Source of the DNA: Nageia nagi
Lineage: Eukaryota; Pinophyta
DNA: 64,000 nucleotides
NCBI GenBank assembly: GCA_050084985.1
Contig: JBITNC010000001.1
Location: forward strand, 129,580,001-129,644,000
Reading direction: 5' to 3'
A program made the position numbers and the translations under genes. Positions 1-10,945 of the stretch are shown piece after piece. A model generated the notes under the pieces. It was not told the DNA's origin. It ran no database searches and worked only from the letters and a program-made list of their open reading frames with translations. Each line of letters opens with the position of its first letter. Positions within the stretch are counted from its first letter, which is position 1.

Positions 1-480
1 TTTTAGAACCATAATAAATGGTGACATACTCTGTAATATATCTCTATTATCTATTGAATAAAAAAATAGCATTTGCCACAATCAAACATGATTTTCCTAC
101 ACGATATTGAGAGAGGTCTCACTTCTGATTGTTAATTTGAAGGTTGAATAGATTATTGAGGTATTGTCTAACTATGTATAGCTATGGGATAATATATTAT
201 TGATAGAACATGAAATTTTACTATATAATCAATATTTCTAACCATTTACAACTCTTACACATACATAGATAAATAATTTGACTAACATGAATGTAAATTA
301 AATTCCTTCTAAAAGTGTGGATCTTCCCAAACTTGGAGCAAAGATCATTAAATTTCTTATGAAACACTTTATTGGATGATAGCATAATAGGGAAGAGTAG
401 TATGAAATTTATTTATCAAATGATCTCATTTAAATGCTATCTTCCATGGTGCAAGATGGTACTAAAGTTAAAACATCTAC
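1..480. other. AT-rich flank, no gene seen
   Basis: I see no conserved coding frame, RNA gene or clear repeat here. It lies directly upstream of a PPR fragment in the same orientation and may contain eroded PPR sequence that can no longer be recognised. Confidence 0.5.
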
Positions 481-481
481 A

Positions 482-770
482 AAGGGTTTTAAGTCAATGC
501 AACTATTAGATGTAAAGCCAAACTTTGTAACATTTGCTATCAATATTTTAGCGTGTGTTACTATGTGAGCTCTAAATGAAGGTATGGTGATCCATAAAAG
601 AGTATTTAAAAATGGTTTCTCATCAAATATTATGGTTGAGAAGGCTTGTACATGATACAAGGTTTGAGAATTATTTGACAATAGTGAGTTAAAAACATGG
701 ACTACAATGATGGTAGGATACACACATATGGGTTATCCTACAAAGTGTGTAGCGCTCAAGATTAAATCCA
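482..770 (+). pseudogene. PPR gene fragment (PLS type)
   Basis: One frame runs about 96 codons with three TGA stops and reads as consecutive PPR motifs. The L-type block contains VKPNFVTFA and ILACVTM, then ALNEGMVIHKRV, KNGFSSNIMVE and ELFDN, then an S-type block TWTTMMVGYTHMGY. These match the plant PLS-class PPR consensus (VKPN.VTF..IL.AC, G..IH..V.K.G, LF..M...W..MI.GY). Such proteins bind organellar RNA. Nothing here is intact: the frame has no ATG or end and the DMYAKCG segment is eroded. It is probably the far end of the PPR locus also seen near 5.4-7.0 kb and 62-64 kb, although those pieces are on the opposite strand. Confidence 0.75.
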
Positions 771-2600
771 AAATTTGACACCTTTTCCAATATTTTTCTA
801 GCATGTTCTTCATGGGGGTTTTAGAAGGAAGGTTTGTAGATCTACCAAAGAGCAGTTAAAATGGTTTTACATCAAATATTGTGGCCATGAGTACCTAATA
901 GCCATGAGAGAACATAATGTGGAGTAGATACAAGTAAGGTGAGGTAATATTGGGATCCTTTCCAAGGCATGGGCACCCATGATCTACTCATAACATAATT
1001 AATTAACTACTCTCATCATTATTACATAACACATTTGTACTTGAGACTTCCCACTACTGGATTTAAATAAAAGGGAAAAATAATAAGATTCCACTCCTTT
1101 ACTTTTTAAAGAAAAGATAAGGTACCAACCTGCACATGCATTATGTCAAACAAAATAATCAATATGTCCCTTAAAATGGCTTAAAACCTCTATCAACAAT
1201 TAATTCCATGAACCTTTATTAAATAACCCTTCTATACAACTTATTAGATAACATCAAGCAAGACTACTTTAACTAGACATTTTAGCTTTATTGTCTAAAA
1301 TGCAAAAGAATGCACTTGGACTTAGAGAGAGAGAGAAAGGCTTATTTTCTTCATGTAAATATACACCCAAAGCTTCAAAATAATAATAATGAAATGATAG
1401 TAGATAGGTATTTCCCTAATGTTCCATCCCTCCTATTTATAGCTAAGGAGATTCAAATAAGTCTAGATGAACATCTACTCATCCCTTAAATAATTTTTAT
1501 GGTAGGTTTTATTAAATTTGTTGATGATTGTATTGGTATTGAATATGTTGGAACCTTTTATATTGACTAACAAATTAGTACCAAATATTATCCATACCTA
1601 ATACAAGGAAACAAAATAACTAGGGTCATAACTCAATTATTTTCATAGACCATTAAATACCTTGTGACATCCATAAAGTGACATTATTCCTTTCCTTCCA
1701 TTTTCAAATTTAAATTATAAAAATTCACAAGAAGAAGTTAATCACACATATTACTTGTGATGGTTGCCCCATTTTGTAAGATAAATTGTTAATCCATACA
1801 CACACATCCACAATCACATATTTATCATGAAAATCAACATTCATGACTAATTATTCTATCATGTACCTACATTATCTATTATGGTCATTAAGTTTTGTTA
1901 GGTAACCAATTCCAATCATTTCCTCACTCTTCCCCTTTCATTCCTATCACCAATTCACCCTTGGATCTTTTCTCACAATTTCCATCTTGATTTATCATGT
2001 AACCTATGTCAAAATATCTCAAAGCCAACATCAAATTGATATAAACATAGTATATCATTATTCAAATTAGTTATCATATAGCATAATTTAAACATATTCT
2101 CATTCAAATCCTTGATAATACTCAAGTCTTAATAGTGCAATTAGGTGAACCATTACAATTTCCTTTAGTATTACTATGTATCCTCTTGTCTAATTTCCTC
2201 TTTCCTCTCTCATGTTACCACTACACCAAATGCCCCTCTCTCAAATCCTTAAGCTAAAAAACTTAAAATGATGAAAAATATTTCAAGTACCCTCCCAAGC
2301 TCTCTCATGCACCTTTTCATCATTTTTTTTAAATTTTCACAAAGGGGAAATTTTTCACCACTTTAGAAATATTTTTGGGGGAAGGTAAAAATCATCCCAC
2401 CAAAACCACCACTTAAATACAAAATTGAGATGGTTAAAATTTGTTATAATAAAACCATCTCAAGTTTTCTATCCCTAAATTTCTTTATTGGTCTAGTAAA
2501 CAGTAAAGGGAATTATGTGTAACTTAGTAAATATAGCTAATTATTGGTGATTTATTAAAGAACATAACTATACATGATGGTTATGGATAGTTACAATAGA
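771..2600. other. No gene; eroded sequence
   Basis: About 1.8 kb without a supportable frame. Near 858-895 a short stretch reads NGFTSNIVAMS on the + strand, echoing the PPR motif just upstream, so eroded PPR sequence extends a little further. A GA-rich run lies at about 1,324-1,338. I recognise nothing else. Confidence 0.5.
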
Positions 2601-3278
2601 GAATAACTAAGATAAATTAGTTGGGCATAGCCTAGTATGTAGAGAGAGGTGTTGTTGAATGATGTGTTGTGGTAGAGATATATAAAAAATTAGAATGATG
2701 AATTTACAAAGTTATTAAGATATGTCATATTATTAGTAGTATGTTTGATAAATTTTTTCTAAAATAGAAAAGAGATTGAAGGTGTTAAATTATGTCAAAT
2801 AATAAGGAGGGTTGTATATTAGCTATGAGGATTTATTGCAAGAATCAAATAGAGGTAGCCAAGAGTAAATTTTGATGAGCTATATCATTAAGGATCTTTA
2901 AGACAAGTTTGATAATATTTTATTAAAATTGGTAGACTATTATTTTTTCAAGTTGATACTTAGAAATAGGGGTTGGTATTACTTGTAGTGGGTGCTACAA
3001 AACTTAGGAGATGGTGCTCCTAGTAATTGGTTTTTTGATCTTGTAATATCAAACCATTTTAGGATGGATTTTTATGGGAGCTTAAGCAATCTATTTGGCA
3101 TAGTGTTTTCTCCCATATTGAATTTCCACAATAAACCTTGTGTTTTGAGATGCTTTACTTATATGTTTGATTTTTGAGATTTGATTAACTAGGATAAATA
3201 TTACAAAACTTAACTAAGTTAAATAAGTTTTAAAACACACTAGTTCATCCCCCTCTTAGTTTCACTATTAGTATAACA
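2600..3278 (+). repeat. Presumed 5' LTR of a Ty1/copia element (left border unknown)
   Basis: The sequence just before 3,278 has the look of a plant copia LTR end: a CCCCCTCTTAG stretch, then a short run ending in CA, followed two bases later by a tRNA-Met-type primer binding site and then a copia gag. No second LTR was found and the left border is a guess. Confidence 0.4.
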
Positions 3279-3280
3279 AT

Positions 3281-3298
3281 TGGTATCGAATCAAGGTT
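3281..3298 (+). other. Primer binding site, copia type
   Basis: TGGTATCGAATCAAGGTT resembles the plant copia site complementary to the initiator tRNA-Met 3' end (TGGTATCAGAGC...). It keeps TGGTATC and AGGTT and has a few changes. Its place between an LTR-like CA end and a copia gag supports the call. Confidence 0.7.
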
Positions 3299-3339
3299 CC
3301 TTTATTAGGTCTAATCAACTAAGGGTGATCCAAAATGTG

Positions 3340-4585
3340 ATAGTATAACTAGTGGAAAGGGTTTCTTATCTAATAAAGAACCTATATTTGATGGAATTAA
3401 CTATGCATTATGGAGGATCATAATGTAGACATATCTTTATGCCTTAGGATTTTACATATATGATGTTTTAGCATTAAGATATAAAATCCCTTACACTCCT
3501 TCATTTGATGTAGTTGCTAAGAAGCTATTTGAAAATAATTCTAAAGCTAATAATGGCATTATATGTGGACTAGTAAGTATTATGGGATGTACAACTACCA
3601 AATAAATATGGGATAAGTTTCCAAGCATCCATGAAGGTTATGACAAGATAAAGGAGGCCAAGTTGCAAACCTTTAGATCTTAGTTTAAAGGGTTGAAGAT
3701 GAATGATGAAGAAGATATTATAGCCTATATAGAGTCAATGAAATTATCAACTCCATTAGAATATTAGGGGATATGATTAAGGATGATGTGATTTTGAAGA
3801 ATATCTTAAGATCTTTACCATCTATATTTGATTTTAAAGTACCAACTATTGAAGAGGTAGAGGATTTGAATGTTTTTTATTTGGATAATATGCATGGGTC
3901 ATTGATTACTTATGAAATAATAATTGACAAGTCCAAATTAGAGGAAGATGAGCTACCATACATTGAAGAATCAAACTTTATTAGAAATATCAAAGGGATC
4001 AAGTAAATGCAAAGGTAATCTTCCTTTGAAATGCTTTAGCTGTGAAGGTGTTGGTTAGTTTTCAAGAAAATATACCTATAAGATAGGAATAATAATGATA
4101 ATTATGCAAGTAAATCTATAAATGATAATTACAATAATATTACTAAGAACTTTAGAAAAGATAGCCATAAGAAGAAAAGCTTTATCTATTAATAAAATGA
4201 AAGTGATTATGATGATAATAAAATTAATGACCTAGAAGGTGATCATGATGAATATCTATTTATGGATTTTGAATATAACAAGGAGGAATTTGAGACCATA
4301 TAGAAGCTAGAATATGATGAGATAAAGTTTGAAGTAGATTAGGAAGGTGAAGTCATGTCTACTCTTGAAGATTTTGATCCAAAAAAAGAAATAAGAATAA
4401 GAAATTGAGAAATAAATTAGATGAAATTAATAGCAAAGATCAAGAGATATTAGTTTAATTAGCTTAGGCTAAAGAAATAGAAGAATATTTGTAAATTTAA
4501 CTGACTAATAGAATGGATGTGTGTCATAATCTTTAAGAGAAAATAGTTGAATTAAGAAATAAGATTGAAAAGTTATTAGTATATG
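3340..4585 (+). pseudogene. Ty1/copia gag (UBN2-type) remnant
   Basis: The translated frame shows the copia Gag pattern. First comes EPIFDGINYALW (the FDG.NY..W motif), then an IICGLVSIMG segment, IWDKFPSIHEGYDKI.EAKLQT, a LKMNDEEDIIAYI segment and ILRSLPSIFDFKV (the LL.SLP..Y motif). Near 4,017-4,085 CFSCEGVG.FSRKY is a degenerate CCHC zinc knuckle that has lost its His and last Cys. Acidic low-complexity sequence follows. Stops are mainly TAG and TAA in place of Gln, and at least one frameshift (near 3,765) separates the first half from the second. Gag would form the retroelement's RNA-packaging particle. No copia protease, integrase, RT or RNase H follows; the sequence passes into a gypsy integrase tail instead. 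Confidence 0.75.
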
Positions 4586-4587
4586 AA

Positions 4588-5003
4588 AAAAGACCAGTCT
4601 TACCAATACACATGGAGTTACTAGCTTTAAAAATCCTGCAAGAAATGGAAGACCATGACTTTGAGCCACTATAATCTAGATATTATCAGCTCTTGAAATT
4701 GGAAGAAGATTGGAACAAAACATATGAGTCATTCCAACATCGCCAGCACATTGTTGAAAGATGGTTTGATAATAAAAGTCTTTTCAGGTGAATTTTGAAC
4801 CAGGTGATGTTGTTCTCAAATGGGATGAGGAAAGAACAAAACCTAGAAGACACCAAAATTTTGCTTCTCTTTGGAGCAAGCCTTATGTAATTACCTAGGC
4901 CATGCAAAATAATGCATTCAAGTTACAAGATGTTATCAGGTTCTGGGAATTACCTATTTCCATCAACGAGATCTATTTAAAACACTACCGAGTGATGAGG
5001 TAA
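4588..5003 (+). pseudogene. Ty3/gypsy integrase C-terminal fragment
   Basis: Reads KRPVLPIHMELLALKIL, then QEMEDHDFEPLQ, LEEDWNKTYESF, HRQHIVERWFDNK, and after a frameshift near 4,785 FEPGDVVLKWDEERTKP, LWSKPYVIT, NNAFKL, LPISINEIYLKHY. This is the characteristic end of plant gypsy integrases (WFD.., GDLVLKW, SLW.GPY.I, NAF.L, PI.VN..HLK.Y). The catalytic core and RT are absent. It abuts a copia gag without a recognisable border, so the locus is a chimera of two decayed elements. The same domain of gypsy A at 48.25-48.7 kb is a separate copy. Confidence 0.8.
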
Positions 5004-5398
5004 ACTTGCATTCCTCGCAAGACATTGTATAGTAAAAATATTGTAAATATTTATTTCAAAAAAAAAATATTATTGCATAATTTTCAAGTTAGTACAAGTT
5101 ACAAATTTATCAAAATATCGTAATAATTAAATGATATAATGAATGTATAAAGGAACCTAATGGTTAATTTTGGTTTGTATTTTAAGCCAAGAGATAATTC
5201 AAATTTAATAGACATTAAGATTTATTTTTTAGGGTTAGAGTTGAGGTTTTACAATTAAAAATTTAAAAACTAGCTTCTAAAATATTGATTTAGGATTTAG
5301 GTTAAAGGTTCAAGGTTTTGGTTATTAATGAAAAAATAAACTAAAATAAAATAAAAATAATATTTTTAATATTAATAAAATAATACATAATAAAATAT
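5004..5398. other. AT-rich spacer, no gene
   Basis: No supportable frame. From about 5,220 short words such as TTAGGGTT (5,230) and GGTTAAAGG (5,302) appear as a prelude to the CCCTAA array that follows. The end of the gypsy fragment has no recognisable LTR. Confidence 0.5.
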
Positions 5399-6985
5399 AA
5401 CCTAACCCCTAACCTTAACCCCTAAAATTAACCCTAAGGTTGTTTTCCAAGTGCTTCATAAGATCAAAGAGTTTAAGTGCATCCTTGTTATAGCCATGGG
5501 TTGCATTAAATGCAATCATTGTAGTCCATGAAACCCTATCCCTAACCCCTTCATGCTTGATCACACATCCTAACAATAACCCTAAGAAATATTATTATAG
5601 CCATCAATTGCATAAAATTTAATCATTTTAGTCTATGAAACCCTAACCCTAACCTCTTTACCTTTAATCTACACCATAACCCTAACCCTAACTGTATGAG
5701 ATATTTATTTTTATCATCAAGAGACATTGTAAGAAAAAGTGAATGAAATAAAGGTAACTATAATGTTTTAATTAGATAAGGTGAAACTTAAATCCTAAGC
5801 TCTAAATAATAACCCCTAACCTTAAGGTTGGTTCCCAAGTACTTCATTAGAAAAAATAGTTCAAGTGCATCCTTTCTATATACATGAATTAAATACAATA
5901 TAATCATTATAGTTCATGAAACCCTAACCCTAACGCACATCCTAAAACTAACCCATTCACCCTTGATATTACACCCTAACCCTAACCCTAAGAAATATAT
6001 AATTTTATCATTAAGAGTCCTTAGAAGAAAATATTAATGAAATAAAGGAAATTCTTAAGTTTTAATTGAATAGGTTAAACCCTAAATCCTAAATCATAAC
6101 CCCTAAACCTAACCCATTAACCCCTAACCGTAAGGTTACTTCCCAAGTGCTTCATCAGATTAAAGAGTTTAAGTGAATTCTTTCTATAGGCATTTATTAC
6201 ATAAAATTCAATCATTATAATACATAAAATCTAAACCCACACCCACACCCTAATCCCTTCACCCTTGAACTCATACCCTAACCCTAAACCTAAGAAATAG
6301 GTTTTTATAGTCAAGTATCATTAGAAGAAAAGGTTAATGAAACAAGGTCAATTGTCAAGTTTCAATAAAAGAATTTGAACTCCACATCCTAGACCATAAA
6401 TCATAACTTCTAAACTTAACCCTAAATCCCTAACCCTTTAAACCTAACTGTAAGGTTGGTTCCCAAGTGCTTCATCAAATCAAAGAGTTTAAGTGAATCC
6501 TTGATATAGCCATAAATTGCATAAAATATAATCACTATATTCCATGAAACCCTAATCATAAACCATACCCTAGACCTAACCCCTTCACCCTTAATCACAT
6601 AATTAAACCCTAATCCCTTAAAACTATAACCCACATCCTAACCTTAACATGGTAACCCACACCCTAACCATAACCTCTTAATACACTAACCATATACCCA
6701 CACCCTAACCCTACACCCTAACTCCATACCTTGACCTTAACCTTGTATCTTAACCCTACCTCACACCCTAGGTAACACCCTAACCCACACCTTAATCCTT
6801 TCATCCTTTACCCCACATCCTATCCCACACCCACACTTAATACCCTAACCCCTTCACCCTAACCCTAACCCCACACCTTAACCCATACCCTAATTCCTTC
6901 ACCCTAATTAATACCCTAACCCTAACCCCACATCATAACCCTAACAGCTAAACCCTAACATGCACCCTAACCCACTTTGACCTTA
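5399..6985. repeat. CCCTAA-type array interleaved with PPR segments
   Basis: Runs of CCCTAAC (TTAGGG-type hexamers on the other strand) alternate with four copies of a roughly 100-bp segment that start near 5,437, 5,826, 6,133 and 6,452, plus a partial copy near 5,590-5,640. Spacing is about 390, 310 and 320 bp. Read on the - strand, each segment translates as one S-type PPR motif. The first copy begins VSWTTMIAFNATHGYNKDAL and ends LKLFDLMKHL; the fourth reads VSWNIVIIFYAIYGY then LKLFDLMKHLGTN. From about 6,560 to 6,985 only CCCTAA-like sequence remains. This is not a chromosome end: units are degenerate and complex sequence lies on both sides. Confidence 0.8.
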
Positions 6986-7761
6986 ATAATATTAATAATA
7001 AAATAAAATAATTATTATTTTTAATATTAGTAAAATATAATATAAAACATAGATATAAATTTTATTTAATTATATTTTTAAATATTAATAAAATAAAATA
7101 CAATAAAATGAAAAAGATTATTATTTTTTCCCTAATTAACATGCCCAATGCTATACCAAATGCTTTCCCCAATGCTATATGCAACTCTAAAAAATATCAA
7201 ATATAGCATAAAATTGAGCATCAAAATGAAAAAAGGTTTCCTTATAGATCTATCACTTTTAGTATACAAAATTGCAATACAAATTTTGTGGGAAGGAGGG
7301 AGATGAGGAGAGTCATTCACCTAGGGGGATGATTTTCATCTCTTAAATAAACTTGGAATAAATACTTTGGTCTAGCATTGTTCAAATTTTTATTTTTGTT
7401 TTAAGATTTGGAGAGGGATAAATTTCTCAAAATTCTATATAGAAATTAGGAGTGGATGAATGATTTTCTTAACATACTACCTAGAATTTAAGTCTAGATG
7501 GATAATAAAAACATAAACACATGATAATAGAATGGTTCCAACAAAAAACCTAGGAATATAGTACTTACTTAGACTTGAATGATGCCTTGTCTTAAATTTA
7601 GGCTCTAATTGTAGACTCCCTTGCTCGATTGAATTTATAGTGCCTAGAGGCTTCCTAGCTTAATCTATAAGGTTTTTATACCTCCTAATGGTTATGCCCG
7701 AAATTTTTGGATCTTTGTTCTACATTTTGCATATACATTGATAAGGAAACTTGTCTACTCA
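6986..7761. other. AT-rich sequence, no gene seen
   Basis: No conserved frame. It separates the PPR/CCCTAA array from the left LTR of gypsy A and should hold the insertion site of that element. I could not define a target-site duplication. Confidence 0.5.
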
Positions 7762-9151
7762 TACATATTTTAGGATCTATTTTAATCCTTTACAAGTTGA
7801 TAAAATGTTTATACTTAGTCAATTTTGAACATCTCCTATAGTATTTGATTTTGGTAGAGATTGAATAGTATTGGAGTGAACAATGTTTTTTGAAATAGTG
7901 GAAAAATATAATAGTGTTGGTACTTAGTCAATTTTAAACATTTCCTATAGTTTTTTATTTTGGCAAAGATCCAATAATATTGAGATGGATAAAGTTTTCC
8001 AAAATTGTAGATAAATAAGATAGTGTTATACTTATCCATTTTTTTAATATTTTACACAACATTTAATTTTGGTAGAGATTAGGCAAATCAAAGCAAACCA
8101 AATTCTATCAAACTAGCAAGAAAGTTAGACAACTTCATTTTCTTAGGCATAAGTTCCATTGGAGGTGGTTCATCACATATCATCATGAATCACAATCAAA
8201 TTAACCACCTGAAGTGTTCCAATTTTAAGATTTAAGTTTTTGCCATCCATATTGAAGCATGTTCAAATAATTCCATCAAAAAATTATATTTTCCTTTGTA
8301 TTTAGTTTTGATGGGTCTTTTTGAATCCAAATACTTGTACATAGTGTCAAAACTCTAAAAAAGTATGTTTTCATTCCAAGAAGATGATTTCATCTCCCTA
8401 ATTCAAGTTTTAAGTTTTTATCAAGCTCAAAGTTGTTAATATACATGAAAGGATGATTTAGTTCTTTGTATACTTGAATACGAGTTGTAAATCTTATCAA
8501 AGAATCAAATCTGATACTTTTGTGAATATATAGTTAGTTACAAATATTTTAGTTTGAAATAAGTTTGTTAGAGGTTAGTTAGAAGATATTTCACAAAATA
8601 AAAATTATAAGTAATACCTCCATTGAAGGAGAAGGGATCGGATATAGTAGATATTGCCCTTATTTTGTACTAGCACTATTAATTATAAAATATAACTTAC
8701 TTCTTGATTTCTTTACTATAATCTATTTATCATTGTTCTTAAATGGTTGTGTAATATATTTATTTGCACTTTTTGAACTATGATAGTTTTCATGTAGTTA
8801 ATATGTATCCATAAAGTGCTTATAAAGCATAATTACTTGGAATCTCATATTTCATTGGATGGATATAAAATCAAACTATCTAACTAGCTTAGATTCTATT
8901 TTAATGAATGCTTATGCAGGTATAGATATTTATTTTTCTTATTTGCAACCAATGAACCTATCATTTAAGTTTGATTTAGTTCTAAAAGCTTTTTTTTTTG
9001 CACCCTACTTTTAGTAAATCCCAATCTGATCTCAATAGGAACCAACCTTCTCCAAAGATTGACTTCTAGTTTTAAAATTCATTCATTAGAAGTATAGGTA
9101 TGGCTTAGATATGTAGGTGCATGTAAAAAATTACCACATCTCAGTCAATAG
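7762..9151 (+). repeat. Left LTR of gypsy A
   Basis: Direct copy of 60,872-62,243. Shared stretches include ATATTGAGATGGATAAAGTT (7,977 and 61,089), a block around TCATCACATATCATCATGAATCACA (8,169) matching 61,281, and the end GGTGCATGTAAAAAATTACC (9,117 and 62,207). Similarity stops after TCAATAG. The copies have many substitutions and small indels, so the element is old. The start (about 7,762) is set by the right copy, where a purine tract precedes the repeat. A recognisable gag starts about 370 bp downstream. Confidence 0.65.
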
Positions 9152-9515
9152 TATTGTAATTCTTTTTAGCATGCCTAATGGTATGATTTCCTACCCTATT
9201 CTAAATTATGCATGATTATATAATCATGATGGTGACTCTACTTGGTTGAAACTCTTTTTATCTTTGAAAAGATTGAACCTAGAAAAGTGTTTAGTTTTTC
9301 TTCCTCTATTTTTATTGATTTTGAGAATAAGATCATAAAATAAGAAAGCTAATAATTCCTAGTATTGAAAATTTAGAAATATCTATGGAAAATCCAAATC
9401 TCTTCTAGATCTTATTCATATTTTAACCCTCACTATGTTGAATTATATTCCACCTTTCACTCATAAAAATATTATCAATCCACTTTTTCAAATGGATCAA
9501 CTAGATTAACCTCTT
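9152..9515 (+). other. Gypsy A leader
   Basis: Sequence between the LTR-like repeat and gag. I could not recognise a primer binding site. No gene. Confidence 0.4.
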
Positions 9516-10064
9516 GTTTATCTAGAATGTAATGCTTATGGTGCTTTTCAAGTTGCAAATCCTCATGAAATCCCAATATAAGCTACCAAAGATTTACAAA
9601 TTAGGAAGGGTATGGGAACAATACTTATGAACATTATGAACAAATTACATATATGGCCAAGCAACACAACATAGTTCATGAAGATGTTATGCTTATATTT
9701 CTTTCCATGTCCTTCTCCAAAAAAGTATTAGATTGGTATAGATTTATTCTAACTACTTTCATTTTTGCATGGGCTCAACTTGTTGAACCTCTCATTATTG
9801 AGTTTAATGAAGTTAGTGATCCTTATTTGTTCCTATCACAATTCAATTAATTCAAAGGCATAGTCAAGAAATATATTTAAATTTAATTTAAGATTTGCCA
9901 AATCTTGGTCTAGAGTGCCTTTGGCTATAAAGTCATATCCTTCAATGTATTTGATGTTTTATCTTAGAAAATTTACTCTAGATTTAGCCTTAAAGATTTA
10001 GATGATAATACCTTAATAATTTTTGAATATTTATAAATTTGCTTTACAAGAGGAAGCCTCTGTA
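9516..10064 (+). pseudogene. Gypsy A gag, 5' part (cut by CACTA insertion)
   Basis: The clearest frame reads EHYEQITYMAKQHNIVHED, then MLIFLSMSFSKKVLDWY, FAWAQLVEPLIIEF and DPYLFLSQFN, followed by a stop. This is the retrotransposon Gag core pattern (F...L..FS..A..WY..L....I.SW..L...F...F). Downstream in related frames I read FSLKDLDDNTL and LQEEAS, where the CACTA terminus begins at 10,065. The rest of gag continues after 43,554. Gag would build the virus-like particle. Stops are TAA and TAG in Gln-like positions. Confidence 0.65.
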
Positions 10065-10079
10065 CACTACTACATTTTA
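10065..10079 (+). repeat. CACTA left terminal inverted repeat
   Basis: CACTACTACATTTTA, matching the reverse complement of 43,540-43,554 at 14 of 15 positions. A second, inverted GTAGTGTA at about 10,112 could fold with the end as a hairpin. Confidence 0.8.
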
Positions 10080-10765
10080 TGGGTTTTATGCCATACAAAA
10101 TGTCAAGATGTAGTGTATTTTTTTTCTTGGTCCTTCCTTGACACCTCACATAATGCTAAGGGTACTATCAACCCATGCATCAAGCAATGCATCAAGTAAA
10201 GTTTTTCTTTCATTGATCAAAATGTCAAGAGTTTGACTTATATAATATCACAACTCTACTTCATAAAGTATCAAGAATTTTAACTCATAAAATGTTAAGA
10301 TTTTGACTCATAAAATGTCAAGAGTTTGACTCATAAAATATCATGTGTTTAAATCATAAAACATCATGTGTTTGAATCATAAATTTCAACACTATGAATC
10401 ATAAAATATCAACACTCTGACTCATAAAACATTAATACTTTGACTCATAAAACATCAATACTTTGACTCATAAAAAATCAATATTTTGACTCATAAAAAA
10501 TCAATATTTTCTTTATAATTAAAAAAACTTAAATTATTTATTATTACAATTATTTGTTTAACTTTTTGTGTAGTGTATAATACATTTGAATACATTAACT
10601 ATAATATATATACATTCAAATAGTACATTAAAAGATACATCCAATTTAAACATACAAACATAATAAAAATAAAACTTAAAACACATTATGTATAAATAAT
10701 ATAACACACTAAATTAATAATCAGATGTGTATAATTAGGATCATTTAGTAAAAAATTTCTATGCT
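10080..10765 (+). repeat. CACTA left subterminal repeats
   Basis: From about 10,225 to 10,510 a roughly 23-25-bp unit repeats about ten times. Its core is TTTGACTCATAAAATGTCAA, with variants such as AATATCATGTG and AACATCAATAC. Short subterminal repeats like these are where CACTA-encoded DNA-binding proteins bind in characterised elements. Binding here is inference. 10,510-10,765 is plain AT-rich sequence. Confidence 0.65.
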
Positions 10766-10767
10766 AT

Positions 10768-10945
10768 GTGTATAAATGCATGGTAATGGGTCAACAAAAA
10801 ATGCCCACATCAAGTGTACAAATGCATGGTAATGGGTCAACAAAAAAGTCCATGTTGAGTGTACAAATGCATGGTAATGGGTCAATAAAAAATGTCCACA
10901 TTGAGTGTACAAATGAATGGTAATAGGTCATTCACTATCATGACC
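10768..10945. repeat. 46-bp tandem repeat, four copies
   Basis: ATGCATGGTAATGGGTCAA starts at 10,776, 10,822 and 10,867, with a fourth variant (ATGAATGG...) at 10,913. Periods are 46, 45 and 46 bp. It lies in the CACTA subterminal region and is probably an extension of its subterminal repeats. Confidence 0.85.

Noticed and set aside
430-723. - strand 97-codon open frame
   Set aside because: The + strand of the same stretch reads as PPR motifs, so the - strand frame is an accident.
3281-3298. tRNA gene fragment
   Set aside because: Only the 18-bp primer-binding complement is present, with no cloverleaf around it. No tRNA or rRNA gene was seen anywhere in the window.
5399-6985. A chromosome end (telomere) in the window
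   Set aside because: The CCCTAA units are degenerate, interleaved with PPR sequence, and complex sequence lies on both sides.
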